DNA of 64,000 nucleotides. Source: Amanita rubescens. Lineage: Eukaryota > Basidiomycota > Agaricomycetes > Agaricales > Amanitaceae. The stretch's first letter is position 1. Each line of letters begins with the position of its first letter. This document shows, in pieces, positions 56,450 to 64,000 of the stretch. The translations under genes and the position numbers were made by a program. The notes below the pieces were generated by a model. It was given only the letters and a program-made list of their open reading frames with translations. It did no database searches and had not been told where the DNA came from. The stretch spans positions 62,001 through 126,000 of the forward strand of contig WION01000130.1 in NCBI GenBank assembly GCA_015039365.1, written 5' to 3'.

Positions 56450-59400
56450 ATGCAACAGCCTAATAACCAATACACGCCGTCCAACCTTTCTGCCGCCTCA
56501 GGGTTTATCACAAAAGACACTATTTATTCTTATCAATGGGAAGCGGCTGTGCGAGCGATTATTCGACACAGGAAATCGGCCGACAAAACAGAGAGTTCAA
56601 CGCGCGTGCCAGGAGGCTTGCATCCTATGTATTTTGGACTGCAGGAACGCACACCTGACGCAAATGACAAGAAGGAGCTTGTGGAGAGTACAATGGCGGA
56701 TGTAGTCGACGCGGCATGTATTCAATTCTTCTGTCTACGCAGAATTACTAACTTTTGAGAAGCTTACAGTGCTCGATCGGATTGACGGGGGCATCAGCGT
56801 ACTCCTCCACTGCCCTGGATACCTAGTCACCGCAGATACAAATGCTGACGACATTCCTATTGAGATATACGCCACAGGCCGGGAGGCGAAGATACTTGGC
56901 ACGCAAGAACCGCTTGTCCGCCTTATTCGAGCCTTTGGTAACCAAATTGCACTCCCACACCTTCACCGCTTCATAGACCGTTACGGATTGGAAGGAAATC
57001 CGGGAATCACGCCCTCAGGTAATTATATTTCTCTTTTACTTCTTTCCTGTATGCTTATGACCCAACGTACTAGGCCCTAGCAAACCACTGCGCATCATCG
57101 GGCCACCCTACTTACCCTCATTTTCGAAAAGTAGGAATGGATATCTCCGCATACGCTACCGCCCTTCAAGTCCACACACACATACAGGAACCCCAAAGAT
57201 TACTACCACTGGCACAGCATTTTCCAGTGCGGACTCTTTTGCCCAGTGGACCCTCGACACGGCTATAAGCGGCGCTCCGCAGACCATTAGCAGCGCTAAC
57301 AACAGCCGCACCCCTTGGACTAGTAACAATGGTGCCACTCAGAGTATTAGCGCTCTTAGCACCAGGCGTCCCTTCAACGCGGGGATCAATCGCGATATCC
57401 TCTCGTCCGGAGCCCTTATTTGCATTGGGAATGAAACGGGCCGCGCCATGGACCGTCTCAGGTTGCCGGATGAAATTATTCCACGTTTGCGAGCCTTAAT
57501 CTGCGAAACGCGTAGTAGCCGCTGGGAGGATGTGCTTTGCGAGCCACAATGGGGACTCGATCGCAAAGCAGCGAACATTTTAGCTCAAGCTATGCATGTT
57601 GACACCACCGGGAAAAAGGTATGTTAATATGTGCTACGCTGACTCGATTGATTTACTATTTACCCCCAATAGGCAAAAAGGACATTGGGATCGCAATATA
57701 AGGCTCTCGGCGCATTCTATCTCTTCGCTTATACTCTGATGAGTATGCTTATTTCTGCCCTTACGCTACTTTTGTACCTTGGCTACACTTGAAATTTTCG
57801 TTACATTTTTACTGCTTTTCATCAACCAATTGAAGCCCGACCCCTTGGTTTGATTGCCTACGGTAGTCGCAGCGGAAATTGTAGTAGATCTCGCCGAAGA
57901 TCCTGTCGGGACTCAAATGTGGTAACCAGTCCAATAAAAAGCGGTGAACTATTGTTATTATTATTTTTCACGACGCTCATTCTACTTTTTAGGGCCATGC
58001 GCACTTGGTTTCTCAAGACCGCTGCGCAGCCGAGCCAGGCGAATTCAAAGGCGAAACGTCGTCCTCGTGCCAAAATTGGAAAGGGAGCCCAAGCGCTTGC
58101 CGTCGCTCGTCGTCAAACAGCAGCTGATGGCTACAATAAAAGCATCGATAGCGCGTGGTCAAAAATCGACGAGGAGATGAAGAACATCGCCACCAAGCAT
58201 CATAAGAGCTTGCAGAAGGTTCAAACGGACCTCCATATGGGGCATCAAAGGTTGCTAAAGAAGCATAGTGTTATCAATCCCTGGAATGCGATTCTTTGGA
58301 AGCTTCGTCAAGAGGAAAAAGAAAACGGGCTTCCCGACGGTAAGTCACTACGGGTGCATTTTAACTCCCATTGCTGACTCGAATTCTGCATTTCTTAGAT
58401 TCCTCGACGGGAAAACAGGTCCTTCAAGACCTCATCAAAAGGGCCCAAGTAAAATATGGTAAAATGTCCAAGGATGAAATCAACAAGGTCGTCGACGAAT
58501 ACACGAAAGCTAAAGTGACGAAGGCAAAGGGATGTCATGCGTCGGCAAGATCAATGATTAACGACGTCATATCAACTATGGGCACCGTGGAAAACGAGGT
58601 AATTCAAATGCTTCTGCAACATTGCCTACTAATGATCATCTAGCTCGAGAAACTCAATTCACGCTCGGGTGTTGAAGCAATGGTTTTCGTGACGCGCAGC
58701 ACGACGGGTTTACCACTGCGGAGCCGTTCATACAATACACCTGGCATTGCCGGCTTTATGGAGACGACGATGAAGATCGACCAGACTGATTTTTTGGGGA
58801 AGATGGAAGGGTTTTCTCTTCAAGGGCTTAAGGGTACGTGTAATTCTAGATATTCCCTTCAAGTATTTAATCAATTGCTTTCAGGCGCTGCAAAGAATCA
58901 TCAGCAACGTGTTTCGGAATTACGGTCTCAAATTCGGCAGTCAATAAATGTGAAATTACGTATGTGTCGGGCATCTTAAACCTCATTCATAGCTAATGAC
59001 CTGTATCAAATGCTTCAGAAGAGATCACCGGCAATCCCGCAGCTCGCATGGAGTGGAAATTTTACTTCCGCAATGTCGTCCAACGGTACTCGGTCAAGAT
59101 CGATGGCTGGCCCGTCCACTTGGTTCGTTTTCAAAATCTCAGTGAGGTCTCAAGTGCGTATGACTCCCTTAAAACACTTCTTGACAATTGGTCCACGGGT
59201 AAAACATGCTGGAGAGAGTTGAGTGAAGAGGAGCTGGAGGAACTCGTGCGAGAAAGGCAGCAGCAGGCAGATAATGGGGAAATTCAAGAACCAGTACAAC
59301 GCCGCCCGCGCTCTGACCGGGGAAAGAAAAGAAAAGAACGCCAGGCAGAGGAGGACGAGGATGATTCTAGCAGTGGTTCCCCGGTTGAGGATGATCAACC

Positions 59401-59545
59401 CCGTCGTCGGAAACGTGTAAAGCGCGCAGCCGTACAAAAGACCCAAGCCGGGATGGGCAGAAAATCCGCAAGAAAGGCGTTGTCAGTTTCCAGGGACGGT
59501 TCAGCTGAAGCCAACGACGACAATGACGACAACTATGACGTCTAA
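56450..59545 (+). CDS. KDZ second gene: 839-aa protein with an HMG-like region
   Basis: Exons: 56450-56701, 56760-57018, 57074-57618, 57673-57742, 57867-57921, 57993-58339, 58399-58598, 58644-58833, 58885-58959, 59019-59545. Joined, they give 2520 nt, one open frame of 839 aa, with splice borders that keep phase at every junction. A serine/threonine-rich part lies around residues 195-255. Around 488-560 a helical stretch (NPWNAILWKLRQEEKENG to MSKDEINKVVDEYTKAK) looks like an HMG box, a DNA-binding fold. A later block has RYSVKIDGWPVHLVRFQNL and LDNWSTGKTCWREL. The C-terminus is basic (RGKKRKERQ, RRRKRVKR), so nuclear. I do not recognise a named family. A TET/JBP oxygenase, known from other fungal KDZ elements, is not present. 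Exon 5 is the least certain. Confidence 0.75.
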
Positions 59546-60179
59546 GGAGCAGCCCGAGTCATCCCTTCACTTTCCTTACTTCGAGTCTTGCACGTTTTCG
59601 TTTATAAACTATATACCTTCAAACATTAATGTCAAATCATCATTTTGCGATGTGTATGCTGGAGTCCTTGTCAAAACGGCACTTCGAGAATATCATCTAA
59701 AGATAGCGATCGAAGCAATCAGTGACTTAAAATGGGTGCTGGCCATCTGTGCCTGGATCATTCCATGCCATTTCTCGACATCAGATGTGCACTGATGTGC
59801 GCTAAGAGAGTCAGGACCGCCCTTATTAGTCCTTTCGAACAGTAGGCATCCTGTGGGTGGTTACATCTGAGTCACTCGTGCATCATACCTAAAATGTGAG
59901 AGTGCCGAAAATTCTTTTTTCTCAAAGCCCATAGAGCGCTCACGACGATGATTGTAGGCGGGTTTGGTTACATAAGTCCTGAAGGCCTGATCGATGGCAT
60001 CACTTCTAAAACGAAGACCGCGGAGCGCTCCAATATCACTCCTTCCTGTGTGCCTTGTGCCAAACACCATGTGAAATGAGGGGTGGCTATGCTTTTGAAC
60101 GATGCTGGGCAAAGTTACATAAGGCTGTCGAAAATGGGATCCCCGGTGCTCCTACCAAGTCAATAAGTATTGCTGCTGC
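59546..60179. other. KDZ region between second gene and right repeat
   Basis: About 630 bp. Diverged subterminal units of the type AATGCTTTCGAACGATG begin towards its right side. Frames of 83-90 aa show no motif. Confidence 0.4.
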
Positions 60180-60829
60180 TTCCTAGCCATAAACCGTGTG
60201 AATTCAGGTGTGAAAGGTGCCTAAAAATGCTTTCGAACGATGCCCATCTCGTGTGGGCGGGCGCATAGTTACCTAAGTTTGATGGCATCACTCATACAAG
60301 GAACGACAGCTGAAAATGGCTCTCGCAAAGCCGCAAAGCACATATTGCCAGTTCTATGTTCCTAGTTCCATATATTGTGTGAAATAAGGGGTGTGAGTGG
60401 TTAGATGTGAATGGCACTTAAAAATGCTTTCGAACGATGGTATGGGCAAAGTTACATAAGTTTGATGGTATCACTCAAAAGGAAAGTCAGCCGAAAATAG
60501 CATCTCTACCAAGTTCATATGGCTCGTATGACTCTTATAATATGTACCATGTTAATGTCGCTTAAAATAGCTTTCAGGCGATACCCATATTGCCTTATTT
60601 GGGCCTCAGGCGGCCTTGGAGCAGGCGTGGGAGCATTGTGAAGGCAGGTTTCCCGATATGGTAGCTTTATTAAGCATGCATCAGCGGTTGTCTCCAAATC
60701 ACTAAGTCAAGGTTTTGGGGCAGGTTATATCACCGGTGTTGGAGATTTGGAGAATTCGAGCCTTTTGAAAGTGAGCCGCGCACCTGTTAACCCACTAATA
60801 TTAGGCTCAAACCGAGGGAGATACAGGTG
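60180..60829 (-). repeat. Right terminal inverted repeat of KDZ
   Basis: Inverse of the left repeat. The words GATGGCATCACTC, AAAAATGCTTTCGAACGATG and CCCATATTGCC recur as in the left end. The outermost 220 bp are closest to identical. Confidence 0.85.
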
Positions 60830-60837
60830 ACCGAAGC

Positions 60838-62514
60838 CATCCAGCTACAATGTTCAAGGTTGTGATCACAACGACGTGTCCTATTCAGACCTTGGGCGTT
60901 TTCGAGAAGATATTGCACAATGCTATCGTACGAATCTCAAAATTCTATGCAACTCAAGGAACCCAACTCAATACAAGGACAATTGACTTGAAATGGGCAT
61001 CTGCAAACAGATGATATTCAGTGGATTGCTTGGAACCCTCGGAATTCCAAATATGTTTGTGTTGGACATCATGCATCTTGTTTCGCTAAATGTTCCTGAC
61101 CTTCTTCTCGGACTGTGGCGAGGGACGCTCAAGTGCTACGGGAATGACAGCACCAATGACTGGCCGTGGAGTGTATTGAAGAACAAGGATATCTGGAAGG
61201 CTCATGGGAAGATGGTGGTAATGGCAGGACCTTATCTACCCACATCATTCGATCGGGCACCACAGAACCCTGCTGAGAAAATTAACTCCGGATACAAAGC
61301 ATGGGAGTTTCTATTATACATATTCGCTCTTGGACCAGCCTTGCTAAAACTGATTCTTCCCAACGCATATTGGAAGAATTACTGCAAGCTTGTCCGAGGG
61401 ATACAGATACTTCAGCAGCGCTCAATCCCACAGGAACAGCTCGTGACAGGAATGTGCCTCTTGAATGAGTTCCAGCAAGAGTTTGAATCAGCAAAATCCA
61501 GATCATATTCACTTTGTTCAGCAAAGCATCCATCTTCTCAGCCATATAGCGCCTGAAATCACTTGTGTAGGACCATTAGTGTGCTACTCCCAGTGGACAA
61601 TGGAAAATGTGATCAGCAATCTCGGCATGGAAATTTGTCAGGATTTTGATCCCTACGCCAACATCTCTCAATGTGACATAATCCGAGCCCAGACGAATGT
61701 GATCAACTCGATGATGCCTGATCTTTCCCTCAAGGTCAAAGACAAACCCTCAGCGTATTCAGTGGACCTTGGCAATGGCTATATTTTGCTTGCGGCATGT
61801 GATACAGTCCTGCAAGAAGTACAAAGACCAGGAGCCGATGCTATACTCAAGCTATGGCTCAACGAAGGATGGCCAAATAGGGATGGGTGGGCTAATAACA
61901 GGAAGGTCATGCAATGGGCAGGGCTTCAGCTCCCAAATGGCCAAAAGGTTCGTTCAGCTTGGGGTGAGGGCCATTCACTTCGAAAATGCAAGCGGACAAC
62001 AATTGTAAAGGTGTGTACCTCGGAATATTAGTATAAGTCTTGCTGACATTGATACATCATATAGGTTATTCTCAATAACAAGATTGAATTCGCTGAATGC
62101 TGATATTTTTTCTGGCTTCAGTTTGGAGAAATTCGACATACAGTGGCTGTCATTTCTGTTTTTTCTAGTCCAGACACCCAATTGCTACAAGAATCACATC
62201 ACGTGGTCCATGCTTGTCATTATCAAGGCGACAGCAAGCTAGTAGTGTGCAATGTCAAATGTATTAAATCACTTGTTGCAATGGTCCCTTACTTCAAAGT
62301 TATATCACAGACAGGGGAGATAGATGTGCCCCCGACCGAGCATTTTCTTGTGGAGAAACCTTATCTGGAGCTTACATACTTTCATCAAATGGAAGACCAG
62401 ACAGTGATTCTGACAGAGAGACGACTTGATGTAAATCTTTTAATAAGTGTACGTAGTACAATAACAACTTGTGACTGCATTGGCAAACAAAAAAACGTCA
62501 CGCATTTTGAATAA
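60838..62514 (+). pseudogene. CACTA transposase (Tnp2-like), 3' part
   Basis: After the KDZ duplicate the frame continues with YRSHPATMF and the cysteine-containing start of the next block. Frame changes and TGA at 60984-60986 precede ICKQMIFSGLLGTLGIPNMF and the hallmark FVLDIMHLVSLNVPDLLLGL. A frameshift near 61480 leads to HFVQQSIHLLSHIAPEIT, SQWTMENVISNLGMEI and IIRAQTNVINSM. After an intron (GTGTGT donor at about 62012) it reads IEFAEC, TGA 62101-62103, then FGEIRHTVAVISVFSSPD and VEKPYLEL. The last two are typical of the Tnp2 C-terminal region. Both stops would be arginine as CGA. Confidence 0.82.
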
Positions 62515-62558
62515 ATTCAGAAAACTGTTCGAGTACTAGTATACAACATTTCCAGCTA

Positions 62559-63195
62559 CTAATTTATGTCCTTGACTTTTATCTTGGCAACTTCTCCTAC
62601 ATTTGCATCTGTCAACGTGTCATTGTCCCCGTGCACCTTATCTTCCTCACTTGGTTCATCGTATACAAGTGTGTTGTCGACATCATCAACATCTGATTTT
62701 TTGATGAGGTATAGTGTGGCATCAGCAAGGGATATGGCTGCAGCTGCAAGAGAACTGGCTGCAGCTACGAGAGATTGGGAAGCTGAACTGCTGCCAACCA
62801 AACCTTTTGCGGCAACTGTAATTGATTCGGCCCTGTTAATAAGCAAGCATGCCTTCTCACCAAGATCTCTCTCAGCGCTGGTGTGAGATTTGGCAGGTCT
62901 TCTGAACAGAGATCCAAGGGCGGCATCAAGCGCCACATCCAGCTCATACCGGCTGACAAAATTCCATTTCTCCTTGCCATTGGGATATACAATAGGTCAC
63001 TGTATGCTTCTGTTTAGTCTTAAGTTTGAAAATTAGTGTATTATTATGTACCTTGACTGGTTCTGCAGATCCCGGGCCAATGTATACCAAAGGGTTACGC
63101 CCCTCTGGATAAGATACTCGATGAATGACTGGCACTGGTGGGTGAAGGCCCTGTAATGTCTCTTTTATGATTTCCATGATTTGGTCTCGGTCCAT
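62559..63195 (-). pseudogene. Small convergent gene at the CACTA right end
   Basis: Exon 1 (63195-63052) encodes 48 residues from MDRDQIMEIIKETLQ to GPGSAEPVK. A GTACAT donor and ACAG acceptor remove about 51 nt, and exon 2 (62999-62559) opens with TGA at 62999-62997, then PIVYPNGKEKWNFVSRYELD and an alanine-rich helix (SLVAAASSLAAAAISLADA), ending with an acidic tail. The first codon of exon 2 would be arginine as CGA. No family is recognised. It faces the transposase gene tail to tail, 44 bp apart, so it is probably part of the same element. Confidence 0.5.
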
Positions 63196-63734
63196 GTAGT
63201 GGCGACACTTGGTGTAATGGTTGTTATGAGATGAAGCGATGTGGACGAGTGAAAAGAAGATCATTGCAGAGAGGTGCATACAATGTGCCGCAAACTTATA
63301 TATCCAAAATTGGAAATTGGTCTACTAGTGTAGTATATCATGGCAGACTCGTCGCTGTTGCCTTGAATGTTGTCAAAGTGAAAACAAGTCTGAGAATTAG
63401 GGGGACTTACTTTGGAAGAGAGGCCAGCATAGATTGAAGTATATGTTTTTGTAGCAGATAGTAGATGTGCAAGAAATTGTGGGAAACTTGCACTGAATAT
63501 TCATGCAAAACACAAATCTAGAAATCATATTTACATTGGCACATTTGGGTATGGTATGCTCTAAGATATGAGGTATGTTTGGTAGTGGTAGACAAGTGCA
63601 GCGATGAATGTATTGAGGCCTGTTCCTGTGACATCAATAAAAATCTATATTGATTTTATGCCAGTGCATATACTGACCCATTTTTTCTTTCTTCCCCCCA
63701 CTTCCTCACTTCCCTTCTCGATTCCCCTCCCTCC
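63196..63734. other. Stretch without recognisable gene
   Basis: About 540 bp. The last 60 bp are pyrimidine-rich (TTTTTCTTTCTTCCCCCC), as often found before fungal start codons. The right end of CACTA should lie here but is not identified. Confidence 0.4.
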
Positions 63735-63902
63735 AGATGGACGCCCTTGACTTTTATGTAGGTGAACAACATGAATTCTGATGTGGGCTCCAGCCAATAT
63801 GCTTATTGTGTACGCAAATCCCCCATATCTGGACGCCTTGAAACTGATTGAATCTCTTAAACAAGATATTAAAGATCAACAAATGGCATTAGCAGCAACT
63901 GA
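63735..63902 (+). CDS. Possible first exons of a gene leaving the window
   Basis: ATG at 63735 follows a pyrimidine-rich stretch. MDALDFYV joins in frame, through a 32-nt gap with GTGAAC and CTCCAG borders, to NMLIVYANPPYLDALKLIES and LKQDIKDQQMALAATE. A GTACGT donor follows at about 63900. The first gap is short for an intron; the alternative is a start at ATG 63781 without it. No family recognised. It could be host or transposon. Confidence 0.28.
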
Positions 63903-64000
63903 GTACGTACTGTTTTATATGTGCTGAACGTGTTATGATGGTGCAGAGTAGGAATCTACTAGACCGCATGACGATGTGGTTACAATCAGGCCAATCAAAT

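Larger units (their letters stand above)
50933..60829 (+). mobile_element. KDZ transposon, 9.9 kb, apparently intact
   Basis: It begins CACCTGTATCTCCCTCGG and ends with the inverse, CCGAGGGAGATACAGGTG. The 8-bp duplication ACCGAAGC is at 50925-50932 and 60830-60837, the length known for Zisupton-type elements. Inverted similarity reaches about 650 bp inward. It carries a KDZ transposase gene and a second multi-exon gene, both on the plus strand and both open. Compared with its CACTA host it is rich in CpG and has no damaging change that I can see. Confidence 0.93.
49235..63195 (+). mobile_element. CACTA (Tnp2/Plavaka-like) element, decayed, split by KDZ
   Basis: The extent given covers its two genes; the true ends lie outside and are not resolved. 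The plus-strand gene is a Tnp2-type transposase split by the KDZ element at 50932/60838, with the 8-bp duplication ACCGAAGC on both sides. A small convergent gene lies at its right end on the minus strand. Both carry TGA codons where arginine is expected. Confidence 0.75.

Noticed and set aside
56450..59545. TET/JBP dioxygenase in the KDZ second gene
   Set aside because: I looked for the HxD...H iron-binding pattern and found no convincing match.
17173..62999. TGA as a sense codon or general readthrough signal in this organism
   Set aside because: Intact genes here (KDZ transposase stop is TAG, its neighbour TAA) contain no internal TGA, and the LTR and TIR differences show independent CpG change.

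Overview
The window is a 64-kb block of nested transposable elements with no convincing host gene. Short introns with GT-AG borders (about 38-120 nt), KDZ, CACTA/Tnp2-like, Tc1 and hAT DNA transposons, gypsy elements with a chromodomain, and multi-exon transposase genes point to a basidiomycete fungus, most likely an Agaricomycete. This is an inference from gene style; the species cannot be read from the sequence.

Layout. (1) 1-8694: gypsy retrotransposon A. Its pol is split at one point by an hAT-like element (H1, 753-3116, 8-bp target duplication) and, 31 bp further, by a Tc1/mariner element (3148-6016, TA duplication) that carries a transposase and a second, antisense gene. Removing both insertions leaves an open pol frame. 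An inverted second H1 copy (8695-11048) cuts off the end of gypsy A. (2) 11.5-38.6 kb: remnants of an old minus-strand copia element ('copia-minus') interrupted by a MITE (11769-12714), a plus-strand copia element (12787-32213), a putative solo LTR (32327-32834), a 5'-truncated LINE (32970-37848) and a solo LTR (38059-38434). The plus-strand copia is itself interrupted by an hAT element (hAT2, 17785-18862) and by a complete 10.5-kb minus-strand gypsy element B (19934-30456, two 297-bp LTRs, GAGTT duplication), which contains another hAT2 copy (28401-29457). (3) 38.6-49.2 kb: CpG-poor debris, comprising a PIF/Harbinger transposase pseudogene, pieces and LTRs of copia-C, and small repeats. (4) 49.2-63.2 kb: a decayed CACTA (Tnp2-like) element split by a 9.9-kb KDZ element (50933-60829, 8-bp duplication, long inverted repeats). 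The KDZ element holds two apparently intact multi-exon genes: a 953-aa KDZ transposase and an 839-aa protein of unknown role.

How it fits together. Target duplications and rejoined reading frames give a relative order of insertion: copia-minus first, then copia-plus, then gypsy B, then hAT2 copy 2; and CACTA before KDZ. The mutation pattern is the most striking signal. The eight differences I can see between paired LTRs or TIRs are all CpG transitions, and nearly every premature stop inside an otherwise open element frame is TGA where CGA would fit. The two H1 copies contain no CG dinucleotide that I can find. This fits cytosine methylation and deamination acting on the elements. The KDZ genes show no such damage and look recent.
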